This document shows positions 1 through 11,800 of a stretch of 64,000 nucleotides of DNA, piece after piece. Each line of letters begins with the position of its first letter. Positions within the stretch are counted from its first letter, which is position 1. The translations under genes and the position numbers were made by a program. The notes under the pieces were generated by a model. That model worked only from the letters and a program-made list of their open reading frames with translations, was not told the origin of the DNA and did no database searches. This stretch comes from Nepenthes gracilis (Eukaryota > Streptophyta > Magnoliopsida > Caryophyllales > Nepenthaceae), in NCBI GenBank assembly GCA_033239525.1, contig BSYO01000005.1:26939341-27003340 (forward strand), written 5' to 3'.

Positions 1-294
1 CCACGCTATTTTACAATGTATTAAGAATACAACGTCATATGATATTATACCCCTTTAAATTTAAAAATTCCATTTTGTTTATTTATGCTACTTATATCCA
101 TTAGGATGTATCATTTCAAAATTAAAAATTAAAATATCTTAATTTAAATTATTTATATAATAATAATTATTATTATTTCTTAAACTTAGGCCATTTTATT
201 TTTTTATAAAATAATATCCTGCCGTACGATTTTATATAGTAAAATTTTTTAAGTCTATTGGAGTCAGTATCCTCCAACTAAAATCAATTTAATG

Positions 295-462
295 CCATTC
301 TAAAAAAATAGTCTATTGTATAATTTTGTATATCTAAAAAAATATAATACCGTTCTAAAAATATAGCCTATTATATAATTTTATATATTTAAAAATATAA
401 AAAATAGTTTTAAAAAGATAACTTATTATATAATTTTATATATTTAAAAAATATATAAAACC
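295..462. repeat. Three tandem ~55-bp AT-rich units
   Basis: Three consecutive units each contain a version of CTATTATATAATTTTATATAT, beginning near 295, 351 and 406. The right-hand direct repeat has a single unit at about 7523-7580. The array therefore expanded in the left copy or collapsed in the right copy after the duplication. Confidence 0.7.
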
Positions 463-663
463 TTATTTTTATCTCTCTTCTTCACAAACAATGCATTACT
501 TAGAGAGAGAAATTTGTTTCACAGTTTGATAAAACTTTTACCCTTTAAAAAAAAATAAAAAGAAAATAAACAAATCCTCACTTTTTAAATCTTCGCTTTC
601 CCTGTCAGATTTGATATTTTCATTTTTAAGGAAAAAACTGGCATGCGCATTCTGTCAGTCAGT

Positions 664-680
664 CACGTGACTTACGTGAC
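664..680. promoter_or_regulatory. Paired ACGTG (G-box/ABRE-like) cores
   Basis: CACGTGACTTACGTGAC contains a palindromic CACGTG and a second TACGTG core ten bases downstream. The same arrangement is intact in the right repeat copy near 7868-7884. Such cores bind bZIP or bHLH factors in plants. No gene start was recognised next to them, so a regulatory role is only an inference. Confidence 0.3.
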
Positions 681-819
681 ATGGCATAAACATTTTGAAA
701 TCAGAAAGAATCTAATTTGTCATAGCAGTAACTATCTTCCTCCCTTCCTCCGCCACCGCCGCTGTAATCCCCACCGCCACCAGCGCTCTCTCCCGTCATC
801 ACCGTCCTGCTCCTCCTCT

Positions 820-1639
820 ATTTAATGGTTTGTAAATAATTAATCCACGGTATCCCATAATCAATATGAATTGCAATATCTCAATGGGGTCGAAATACAT
901 CCTCACATAGTTTTTGGCACAAGATTTTGGTACTATTGACAGTGTTTGGGTAAATTATAGGCAGAGGTCTACAATAAAGCACCATTCCGTGAACTAACAG
1001 AGTAATTATTTAGGGCATAATTTATCAAACTGGATAAACCATAAATAAGTAAATGATATGAGATATAAGATATTAAATAACATTGCTTTATAATCCTGAT
1101 AAATATAGTCAGTAGATTGATAATGAACTGAAAATAATTTAAGATCTCAAATATTAAGAGAAATTTCTTGGGGTTAACGTACTAGTTTGATTTTAATAGT
1201 GGAGAAAATAATTGTGTTATCTTTGAGATTTTTGTAATGTTTTAATTCTATAAATTTGGAGTCAATTAGTACTAATTCATAAAATTGCTATATTTTTAGG
1301 ACATCTACACTATGAAATAAATAGTTATATGATAAAACATCTTGTTGGTTAGGTTGATTAAATCATTTAGTAGAGGTTTTTGGTAATATGTGGTCAATGC
1401 TAAGTGTAAATGTAATTTAAGTAGTTTGTTGATATATTGACCTTTTGAAGTGGTAATTTAAGTAGAGGAAGAGATAGGAGATACTGCATCTTTGAAGATA
1501 AGGGGTGGATATTCAGCTAGAGTTAAATATTTATTAGATGTTATTATAACTTGTGGTTTAGGCATGACATAACCTTTGACGGATTATTCAGAGGGTTGTT
1601 TTGATGGTGTAGTAGGAGGTTGAATAACTTTTTATTTGC
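820..1639. other. AT-rich sequence at the left end of the pararetrovirus insertion
   Basis: No convincing gene. The first bases (about 818-842) repeat a piece of the reverse-transcriptase region found again at 2761-2784, abutting the left direct repeat. The rest may be the region downstream of the viral RNase H (in minus orientation) or rearranged host sequence; no coding motif was recognised. Confidence 0.4.
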
Positions 1640-2800
1640 CTACTGCTTTAGCTTTAGGTGGCATAATTACCCTGTAAAAATTCTTTTATTAAAAAATCTG
1701 ATATAGAATTTCAAAAGTCTTTAATAACCTCTATATTAAAATCGAATACAGATAAAATAGCCTGCCATTTGGTAAAAATTTGTTTTGAAACTAAATTTTT
1801 TATGTCTTTTTGTAAGAAATCTTTAGTAGTTTTATAATCTATACGTAAAAAAAAATATTTATTATAAAAATTATCTTAAAATTTGGATATACATAAAATA
1901 ATGGATAATTTTTTTTTAATAGTTGAATAAGTTTTTTATAGTCCAAACTACAAATTAAAATAAAATCATATAATTTGAATATACAATTGTGACTCTACTT
2001 TTTATTTTAGAATACTACCGTATTCTAAATCTAATGCATTATTTTCTACAATGAGAAATGCATGAGGATATAGGATACTTAAATAAGGTAAATGTTGAAC
2101 CTATTATTTAAAATGCTTAACTATATTAGTATATTTTTTCATCTATGCTGGAGGATTCTTTTGAAACCTTTAATATAAAGGTTTATAAATTTGTCTAATC
2201 TTTGGAATAAAATCAGTTATATAATTTAGACATTTTAAAAATATCTGTAATTGTGTTTTATCTTTTATTTTATTACAAAATTTATTTATAAATTTAATTG
2301 ATCTTTGTATAGGGGTTATTGTATGTTGGTAAATATTAAATCCTAGGAATCTGATTTTTATTTGAAATAATTTGATTTTAGGAAAAAAATTACTAATCCA
2401 TTGTGCTTGATAATATTAAAACATTGGTATAAATATTTAAAGTGTAATTCTATGATATTAGAAAATACTAAAATATCATTAATATAAATAATAATAAATT
2501 AAGTATATTGATTAAATATTTGATTCATAATATTTTAAAATTTTGATAGTGCATTTTTTAACCCAAATGATAATAGATTTTATTCATAATGTCCAAAGGG
2601 TATTATAAATACAATTATATATCTATCTTTTTTATTTATCTAAATTTATCAAAAATCTGATTTCATATCAAATTTTCTTAAAAAAATATTTACATTAGAC
2701 AGTTTGTTAATTAAGTTTCTTTTATTTAAAATATGATATTTAATCCATTGGAGAGTTTTATTTAATGGTTTGTAAATAATTACTAATCTTGGTACTTCTC
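1640..2800 (-). pseudogene. Pararetrovirus reverse transcriptase-RNase H remnant
   Basis: Minus-strand motifs appear in the right order: LVIIYKPLN (about 2765-2792), FDMKS (about 2657-2673), FGLKN (about 2548-2571), YINDILVFS (2461-2490), and near the RNase H end FTKWQAILS (about 1750-1775). The catalytic YxDD box reads YIND, so the first of the paired aspartates is lost. There are several in-frame stops and the frame has to be followed across shifts. The block belongs with the protease and coat remnants upstream on the same strand. It cannot encode an active enzyme. Confidence 0.75.
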
Positions 2801-3099
2801 ATTTTATTTCTGCATTTTTCATGTTATAGAATGTAAAACAGTTTTAAAGAGATTTGGATGACTTATTAATTTTTTATTAAGAAAATCTTGAATATCTTTC
2901 TTGTAATATTCTAGGAGTTCCTAATTTATTTGGATAGATCATACTTTAGTAGAAATTTAATTTTTATAAAAATCTTTTTCATATAGTAATTCTACTTAAT
3001 TTTATTTTCTATTTTAGAAAGTATTTGGTAAATTTGAACAAACTTTACTTTTAAATTTTTGATGAAATGTTTTAATTTTTATTTGTACTAGTGGGTTAT

Positions 3100-3660
3100 T
3101 TATTTGTTATTCTATATTTGCTATTTGGACTTCCTATTGTAAATAACTAATATGTTTTTCTTTTTTAGTTATTAAGTTTATTTGTCTATAAATAGATACT
3201 GTTTGTAATTTTTATATATTTTTTTTATTTAATTGGATATATAAAAAAAAAAAAATGACTTTTATTCCTAGAACTTTTATAGATATTCATTCTATAAAAA
3301 CAGTAAAAAGATATATTTAGGTAAAGAAAGAGATTTCAAATATAATATTTTATTGCAAATCTTTGACTAATATAAATATTGATCTAAAATAATGTCCTTA
3401 GTTATAGATAGATGCATTTGTTACATTATATCTAATATTTAATTTTGATCCACTTATTATATATAATTTTTCTGTTATTTTCTGGTAACATCTTATTGGT
3501 ATTAATTTTTCTTAATATAATTTTGATTAGCTCTTATATCGAATAAGGCTATTAATTTTAAATAGTATTAATTATTTATTACTAAAATAATTTGACAATA
3601 TCATTTTTAAAAATTTATTTTGATTATTATTTGTAAATATTGATCATCAGTTGGGCATAC
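3100..3660 (-). pseudogene. Pararetrovirus aspartic protease remnant
   Basis: The minus strand at about 3527-3550 reads ALFDIRANQNYI, resembling a retroviral-type protease active site in which the DTGA core has become DIRA. It lies between the coat-protein-like and reverse-transcriptase-like regions, as expected for the family. The rest of the domain is too decayed to delimit. Confidence 0.5.
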
Positions 3661-4259
3661 TATATGTTGTCATGTAGAAGGTTGATTAGGCTAATTTATT
3701 ACTTCTATTTCTAGAATGGTTTGTTTTGTTTCTAGTAATGCTATCCTTGTGTCTTGTTGTAAGTTACTAAATTTTAAGTCTTGTATTTGATTTTTAAGTC
3801 TTTTACTTCATCTTTTAATTGTTTAATTTTTTTATAGAACTTCTATTGTTATTTTTAAAATAGGGATGGTGATGGATATTTTTTAAATATTTTTGTTAAA
3901 CTAAATAGTTTAGAATTATTATATATTTATTTTTGTGTTATAAGATCTTTTAATTTGAGTAAATATTGGTGTTTGATATTAAGATCATCAATTTTATCTA
4001 TGATGTCTAATAAGAACTCCTTATTTTTGTTATTAACATATTAATTTATAATTTACAATTACATAAATGTTGTAATTTATTAGTATTTTCTTTTTCTTTT
4101 GGGTCTGATAAATTAAATAGGAAAGATGAGAAGCTTGATTTATTTTTTTGAATTTTGTATAATTTATTTTTATCTTAACTTGATTCCGTCTTGGATTTAA
4201 CATCACCAACTAATAAGGCTGTTAAATTATTACATAATTATTCATTATTTTTAAATATT

Positions 4260-5430
4260 TTATAAACTTTTTTAATTAAAATTGATTAGACTTATATCCT
4301 GATTTTTTGTATTTTCAACATATGATTTTCGACTATTGGGCTTAGTATGTAGGTTTATATTCTTTTTGTATTTTTGCCTTAGATTTTGTGAACAATTTGT
4401 TTTTGTTGGATTGATAATATGTGTTTGATGCTTTATATGATTTTTTAGAGTATTTAAGATATTTGGGTTTCTCTTAATAATGTGTTTTTATTTTTTTATT
4501 TCATATGGATAACAAAAGGATCCTAATTGAGTTTTAAATGTTTTTACTATTTTTATGAAATTTAACTTATTTTTTATATTCTTGACATAATTATAATTCT
4601 TTCTTTTTGATAAAAGTAAAATATTGGCCATATGTCATATTGAATCATTAGGTAGCATCATCATTCTTTCTAGATAGGTTCATTGTAATCTCGCCGATTG
4701 AAAATATGAGAAATAAAAAGGTCTTTGTTCCATTTGAAGTCCTAAAAAGTAGGACAATGAAGATTGGATATAAATAATTTAGAACTAGTTAATTCGTCTT
4801 CAACATTATCTAAGAAGACTTGACTAAGACTAACAATAAGAACTTCAAGACTATTTTATTTTTGAACAATTTAAATTTTACCATTAAGTCATTCTTATTG
4901 AATTTATTCTATATGATTAAGAATATATTGTCGTTCGTTATGTGTTAAAGATTTTTTTCACCAAAATTTTAATATATCAATAAAGCCAACAATAATGAGT
5001 TTAGCAGCCAAGTGTTCATTTACTTGAGTATTTGTTTGATATATAATTGATATGATACCATGCCATCTAACATATATGTGATTTCATATTTAGATTTGTC
5101 TTCTATATTCCGTTCATGAATAGCAATGGTATCATAAATTTTATGTAAAAATTAGTTTATTTTTTCATATTGGATATCAGATGGTATCGATCGTGGAAAA
5201 TAATTTTTTATAGTTGTATATTTAGGAGTATGTTTCTTAATCTTATTTATTATTTGGTCATTATCAAATTCTTGATCTATATTTTGAGTTTGATCTATTG
5301 TTTGGACTATTTTTAATATGTTTGGACTAGTATTTGATGAAGATGGTAAATCATTTAATCTTTGTATTAATTTTTCTAAAAGGGTATCTATTTGACTTGG
5401 AGGTAAATGTAATTTATCTATAGTAGGCAA
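4260..5430 (-). pseudogene. Pararetrovirus coat-protein-like region
   Basis: The 92-codon minus frame at 5152-5430 ends in a segment containing NYFPRSIPSDIQYE. This resembles the start of the conserved coat-protein core of caulimovirids. It continues downstream (toward about 4780) only in broken frames. A degraded knuckle-like CWKYKKSGYK follows near 4300. The acidic, Asn/Gln/Ile-rich composition of the open piece is also like this region of the polyprotein. Recognition is by pattern only and needs a profile search. Confidence 0.5.
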
Positions 5431-6149
5431 TGGTGAATTTTGTAAATGTGCTATATTATAAGGAAATTAATAAAGAGGTCCTACTTTGTTGTGAAGTATA
5501 TATTCTATTTGGTCTACTTGTTTAGCTACTATATGTAATATTTAAAATTGATAATTATTATACTCATAAATTTTTTAATGTCCCATAAATTTGTATCACT
5601 ATCATTATCCCAGCCAGCCCCTTTTTAAAAGGAGACACATTAAAGGTTGTACTATTTACAGTGATTTTTAATTCTGCTAATGGTGGATCAACAGATATAA
5701 TCTTTTATCTACTAAGTGTGTTCTATGTTGATATAATTCTTTCATTGACATTTATTTGATTAGTTTTTTTATTTTTTATATAGGGTAAAAATAATTTAAA
5801 AATAATAAATTTTATTTGAGTAAGTTCATTGTCTTTTTTATAGAAGTCTATATTATTCTATTTCTTCTTTTGAAAAAGTTTAAAAATACAATTGTTTAAT
5901 TTTATTAATTTTTTCTAATATAAATTATTTTCATAATGAGTCTATGTCTAGAATAAATTCATTATCTATATCTATTACATTAATTGATTGTATTTCAGAC
6001 AAAGTAAGTGACTGTGGGACAGGTTGCGTGATAATTTTGAAAATATGATTTCTTCTTTTTACTTGTCTGGTTTATTATAAATGTATAGATTGGTATATTG
6101 TACTAGTAGATGATGAAGATATTTCATATTTAGATATTGTAGTTTGAGG

Positions 6150-6970
6150 CCTAATGGTATTAAAACTTAATAATTTAGATAAATATTATAGTTTAAAGTT
6201 AAATATAATATTTTCTTCAATGGTCTTAATAATATCCAAAAATTTCCTTCTAATCACGTGTTTATGTTATTGGGTGAGATCAACTTGCCATTCATTTGGT
6301 AAATTGATCTCATCCCAATTCAATAATCTTGGTATAAAGGTAGCTGCATGTTCTGCTTCTACTTATAATTCTATGGTTTCACTTGGTGGAGTTTGAATAA
6401 AACACCTAGAGTTAAATTACACAGTTAATAATTTAAAATAAATTTTATATAAAATTAAAAATTCTCTTTGATCTTTCTATTGAATTAATCCAGGAAAATG
6501 CACATTTAATACTAATTTATTTAGTATTGTTGAATCTTTTAGGTCAATTGTAAAGTTTGATACACAATTAAAATAAATTGATCAATTATATAAGTTAGAT
6601 TGAACTATTACTAATATAAAATCTTTATATTTCAATAATATTTGATTTCGTAAACATAATAGCATTAGAATATTTATTCTTAATTTAATCAATAGTTTAA
6701 TTACAATTTGTATTAAATCATAATGTATGTAATTATAACCTTTTTGTTTAAACATATCAATTGATAAAGTTAATAATAGTCTAGTTTCTTTGTATTTATT
6801 TTTAATAAAAATTATTTATTCCTGATTTTTAATTAATAAAGCAGTTTTAAAATCAAATGTTTCAATTTTATAATTTTTTTCTTCTTGTTAAGTAGAAATT
6901 GTCTATCTTAAATAGTCATAGCTACTGACTATAATTAAGAACTCCATAGAATCAGTTATTATATTAGAGT
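6150..6970 (-). pseudogene. Pararetrovirus movement-protein-like region
   Basis: Broken minus-strand frames include HYDLIQIVIKLL (about 6740-6700) and, further down, NWDEINLPNEWQVDL (about 6320-6275). These fit the core and C-terminal part of caulimovirid movement proteins, and the position is upstream of the coat-like region as expected. Stops interrupt it repeatedly. Confidence 0.5.
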
Positions 6971-7019
6971 TTAAACTATTATCCTGTAATAATCGTCTCA
7001 ATCTATAGGTTATTTTCTC

Positions 7020-7359
7020 TGATTAATACATAAATTATAACTAAACCTTTCTCACTGGCTCAGTGAATAGGAACATTCTCAGGACCACCCAAAATCAGAA
7101 TGTAAAAACAGTCTGACCAATGATTAATCAAGTTTACTAATATTTACTAAGTGTATGCAGAAGGATAATGCAATAATGCATGCAGAAATCACAGTAAACT
7201 AACCCCAATACCAAACCATTTTAGTGGTATACACTGTCACATGATGTCATAAATAAATGTAAATTTTAAAGTTGTAATAAAATATCAACCTCGCTACAAA
7301 ATTTACGTGGTTCTCATAAATAGAGGCGCAAAGTTTAAATGGTGGAGAGCCGTTTAACG
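7020..7359. other. Non-coding sequence between viral remnant and right repeat
   Basis: No gene. A tRNA-Met primer-binding site (TGGTATCAGAGC) would be expected upstream of the movement region of an intact caulimovirid. None was seen here on either strand, so the true viral end is uncertain. Confidence 0.4.
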
Positions 7360-8028
7360 CCACGCTATTTTACATTGTTTTAAGAATACAACGTCATATG
7401 ACATTATACCCCTTTAAATTAAAAAAATTCCCATTTTGTTTATTTACCCAACTTATATCCATTAGGAAGTATCATTTCAAAATTAAAAAATTAAAATATC
7501 TTAACTTAAATTATTTATATAATACCATTTTAAAAAGATAGCTTATTATATAATTTTATATATTTTTAAAAAAATATATAAAATCCTTCTTTTATCTCTC
7601 TTCTTCAAGAAAACAATGCATAGCTTTTAGAAATAGAAATTTGTTTCATAGTTCGATAAAAAAACTCTTACCATTTTAAAAAATAATAATAAAAATTTGA
7701 AAAATATATAAAACCTTCTTTTCTCTCTTCTTAACAATCAATGAAAATAAACAAATTTGTTTCACTTTTGATAAATCTTCGCTTTCCCTAAAAAGAAAAT
7801 AAACAAATTTGATATTTTCATTTTTTCCCTGAAAAAATTTTTCATTTTTAAGCATTCTGTCATCAGTCACGTGACTTACGTGACATGGCATAAACATTTT
7901 CAAATCAGAAAGAATCTAATTTGTCAGAGCAGTAACTGTCTTCCCCCTTCTCCGCCACCGCCGCTGTAACCCCCACCGCCCCACCAACACCAGCGCTCTC
8001 TCCCGTCATCACCGTCCTGCTCCTCCTC
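7360..8028. repeat. Right copy of the ~0.7 kb direct repeat flanking the pararetrovirus copy
   Basis: Direct-orientation match to 1-819, including the opening CACGCTATTTTACA, the CACGTGACTTACGTGAC block (about 7868-7884) and the GC-rich Pro/His-coding-like end. It lacks about 150 bases net relative to the left copy. After the shared part the sequence runs on as CCCTCCCCGTGCAGG, whereas the left copy switches to viral sequence. The copies have clearly diverged, so the duplication is not recent. Confidence 0.8.
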
Positions 8029-8829
8029 CCCTCCCCGTGCAGGGAGAACAAGACTCAACAGTTATAAAGCCATTTAAAACTCCCAACACACCTCCTCGTA
8101 AAAGCCTTCTAATCTGTAATAATTTTGAAAAAAATATTAAAATCTAACAACTAATCCTGACCGTTAAATTTATAAGAAGCTTAAACTATAAAATGACGCT
8201 GCCAGCTTCCCAACATATCTTGCTAGACTGTCAAAATCATCCAAACATAAATTAACAACACTGAATCAAACCATACTTTTTATATAAATGATAACTTTTT
8301 TATATAAGAATTATTCTTTCAAATATCTTACATAATTTTCCTATAGTAGCACTATATTTTTCCTACTATTTTATATTTTAGATACCTTTCATAAATAATT
8401 TTAAAAAAAAACTAAAAATTAAAATATTTATACGCACCGACCTAATTTTAACAAGAGACTAACACCATCATAGTCTTAAATTAGCTTACCATGCCTAACT
8501 CAACCAATTTATCAACTATCAATAAAACCAGCTCATGAAATGAGTCTGCCATATATATTCCTACCTTATTTGCTCCGATCAAGCATGTCGGAACGCAAGA
8601 GGCCCCCATGAAGACAACTATGCAGCATCGATAACAATATATCTATACAGTAAGAACCAAACCGAACCAAACCAAATCTAAAAGTCACACAGAGAATTTA
8701 AGGAGGTAAATTACCCAAAAAAACATCACAAACATGAATTTTAATTCCACGAAGGACTGACCTGTTCAGTCTTGAATGCAAGCTAGAGAAGCCACGAGAA
8801 CAGCAGCATCCATGGAATTTCCACACCAC
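8029..8829. other. 3' flank of GID8, including its probable 3' UTR
   Basis: No gene seen. The part nearest the GID8 stop (about 8700-8829) is probably its 3' UTR. A TATATAAATGATAAC-type AT-rich stretch near 8280 is not accompanied by an ORF. Confidence 0.4.
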
Positions 8830-11800
8830 CTAAACTGTGGAGTCTTCGAGTGCAGCAGTTGACAGATCTTTTATTCGAGGATAAGCCGCCTTCTCATCGA
8901 GTTGGTTCTGAGCCCATATCAGCATTTTTAACAAACTTGGAAGCTTGGGATCTGCAGTTCAGATGATCAAATTCAAGATTTTCTTTATTTTTCATCGAAA
9001 ACAAAAGAGATCAAGAATGGCCAACTGCAATACTTCAACAAAAAAAATTCACAAAAGAACATATATTCACCAAATTTATAAAATTTAACATTTCTAATCG
9101 GCTGAAAAATATATTTTTGTGCCTTAATTTTAAATTGCAAGCTTTATGTTAAATCTAATTTCTTAAAACTAAGGTAGAAAAACACATTTTTTTAAACTTA
9201 CTTAAGCATTTAATAAATGCACGTTCAATTTATTTAAAAGAAAATTTAGGGATATGCAGCATCACTCATATCATTATCTAACCTTTTTCATGACTTTGAC
9301 TAGTAAGGATAGCTGCATTGACCTCGCTCGCCGTCTTCAGGCGCTGTGAAATGTCCAAAAGCTCCCCAACAGGGCAGTTGGAGACATCCTCAAATGCAAG
9401 CAGCGCAACGGTTCTCTCCAACTCTTCTAAAAAGCTTTGCTGAGGAAAATAGTATCTTAATCAGGACTAGGAACCACAATCAATTGCTTGATAATAAAAA
9501 AAAGGCATAGGAAATTTTAATACAATGATAGAGTTATCACTATATAAACTAGTAATTAGGGTTTCAGATCATGCACAATTGACCCAAAGTGGTCTGACCC
9601 TTTTCCGGACTGAATTTATTATTTCTATCCAAATGTGTGATGATTTACTTAATGGACTAGGTCTCTAGTTTAAATGTACGATGGCATAGCTGTGCTAGGG
9701 GGTAGAGGCTCAATACTTTTAGATATGAGAGATTAATTATTAGAGATACTGAATTATTTTCAGACATTTACTAGTAATATTCCTGGATGGGTAGATGCCG
9801 AAGACTGAGGGCTGTTAAGGTCCTCCCAAATTTTAGGTTCATTGTGAATCCAACGGCTAAGATTAAAAGTTTGATGAATAAATGGTAAAAACTATATCAA
9901 GTAATTTAAACAATTATTCAATCTCTAACATTTATCTATCCAACTTTTAATCCTGGTTGTTAAGTTCACAAGAAATCTAAAAATTTGGGAGGACCTAAAG
10001 AGTTCTCGTCGAAAAGTGAGAGACAAAATAAGCAAAATATTGGATCGAGGAACCAAGCTATTACATTTTCCTCTCCCCTTGGCGCCAGCTCTTCTTGGGC
10101 GAATTCCAGAGCCTCTTCTATCTTTCCATTCCTGATCAATTCTATCAGTCTTTGCTGTTGAAGATGGAAAAACAGTTGGGGATTCGTATCAAGTATCTGT
10201 AAATACAGAATTTTCACAGACAACTAATTAAATTCATGCAGAAAAGCAGATAGAATAATCACAGATGACATTAATAACATGAAGCTGCAACAAGATAACT
10301 TCCACACATTGTACCAACAGCAGAGAGAAAGAGACTTTCTCATTGCCATAAACTATCCTACCCTCAAAATGTAGGGAAATTTCCCAAAGATGCAGGTGTA
10401 AATTTTCATTACTTAACTGCCGACTAATTGGGTCCACTCCAAGCAACTTAAAAAAGAAAAAAATAGGAAAAAAATACAGCAGCAAATGTGTTATTTTACA
10501 AAACAGAGAACACAACACATCCCTGTCCAGCTGGACATCCCCCCACAGAAATGGTATTTCTATGAATCAGGGGCCATCACCATATCAACATTTTTAGTAA
10601 TCACTGAATTTTGGCTCCCAGAAGATGCTACATTAAACCATCATTTCGATTAAAATGTGATCTGAGGTAATGCTTGATATGTGGTATTTCTAAGTGTGGG
10701 CTTTCGGATATTTTTGGGAACTGAACAAATTCCACATTCGGTTGCACCATTTTCCACGAACTGGGAATCCCTCAAATTGTGGGGTTTGAACACACACGGG
10801 GTTGTATTTCTCAAATTTCCTCCCAAGGAAATTAACTATTTGGTGTTTCTCCAAGGATGACAGCACTGGGAAAATGTAATTACCAGGTCAACATTTTGTT
10901 ACAAATATACTTTTAGTCTCACAATCATAATACGAGTAAAGATGTAAACTTGCCTCCAGGAATACATGTTGGTCAACTAAGCATGAGTGCAGACTAAATA
11001 TTCCCTTGCATTTTCTGAAGTGTATTAAACACAGGATTCTTCCAATGCTCATTAAACTGAATCCTCTGAGGATCAGAAATTCATAGAAGTTCAACCAATT
11101 TCTACAAATTGATGCCTAACCATGATTTTGGCTTTACTAGTTTTCAAAAGGTACCTCCACCGCTTAATTTGGGGTCAAAAAGCGAAACACACTGACAAAG
11201 ATCGACAAAGGAAAACTGCTGCGGTGGAAGTCTCACAGCAGAAAGATAGAAGGAGTTCCCAAGCTCTATAAATGACATTGATAGCGATACCCCATTATGT
11301 CAATTAAGTGGCTAGCATAGCATTTGATCGCCAAGGGCCATCACATCACCTTTTTTTCCCATTCTCAGGAAAAGCTTCAAGGGAGTCAAAAGTGATCTCA
11401 ACAAATTCTTTAGTATCTGGCACACACATCAGCAAGTTCTTATATATTTATTCACTCCTTGACACGATGGCTATGTCCATTGGGTGTGTCGAATGTGTAT
11501 GTTCCCAACACATGCCATACATTGCATAGCCCCTCTATGAGGTGTGCTCCATCTTAATTAGATGGCTGACAATTGCTTTCAACTTGAAAATATGCAACTG
11601 CAAAATTCCCTCACACCCAAGTTGATGACAGAAAAGTTTCCTAGGCCACAACTTTGCCAGGCATAATGTAAATGAAGCAGATAAAAATTCGGACTATTTC
11701 AAGCAGTATCTCTAAGACCACAAGCCATGACATAAGATAGACAGAACTCAAAGACTATGCTAAATTACCCCTACTATATATGCTAATTTAAGATAGATTA

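Larger units (their letters stand above)
1..819. repeat. Left copy of the ~0.7-0.8 kb direct repeat flanking the pararetrovirus copy
   Basis: This segment matches 7360-8028 in the same orientation, with scattered substitutions and indels. Shared landmarks are the opening CCACGCTATTTTACA, a CACGTGACTTACGTGAC stretch (664-680), and a GC-rich end full of CCGCCACCGCCGC-like sequence. It starts at base 1, so it may extend left of the window. It is longer than the right copy mainly because of a tandem array at 295-462 and some sequence at about 165-295. The ends are not TG...CA, so it is not an obvious LTR. The 60-codon open frame at 643-825 lies in the GC-rich end and shows no protein features. 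Confidence 0.8.
1640..6970 (-). mobile_element. Degenerate endogenous pararetrovirus (Caulimoviridae-type)
   Basis: Read on the minus strand, recognisable pieces come in the caulimovirid order: movement-protein-like (about 6960-6150), coat-protein-like (about 5430-4800), a degraded Cys-rich knuckle (about 4300), aspartic protease (about 3540), reverse transcriptase (about 2790-2460) and RNase H (ending about 1660). Every region is riddled with stops and frameshifts; the longest open piece is 92 codons. No integrase motif and no LTR-like TG...CA ends were found, which separates it from a Ty3/gypsy element. The genus cannot be assigned by eye. It is inactive. Confidence 0.75.

Noticed and set aside
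1..8028. LTR retrotransposon with 1-819 and 7360-8028 as LTRs
   Set aside because: The ends are not TG...CA, there is no primer site or purine tract, and the enclosed genes look caulimovirid with no integrase seen.
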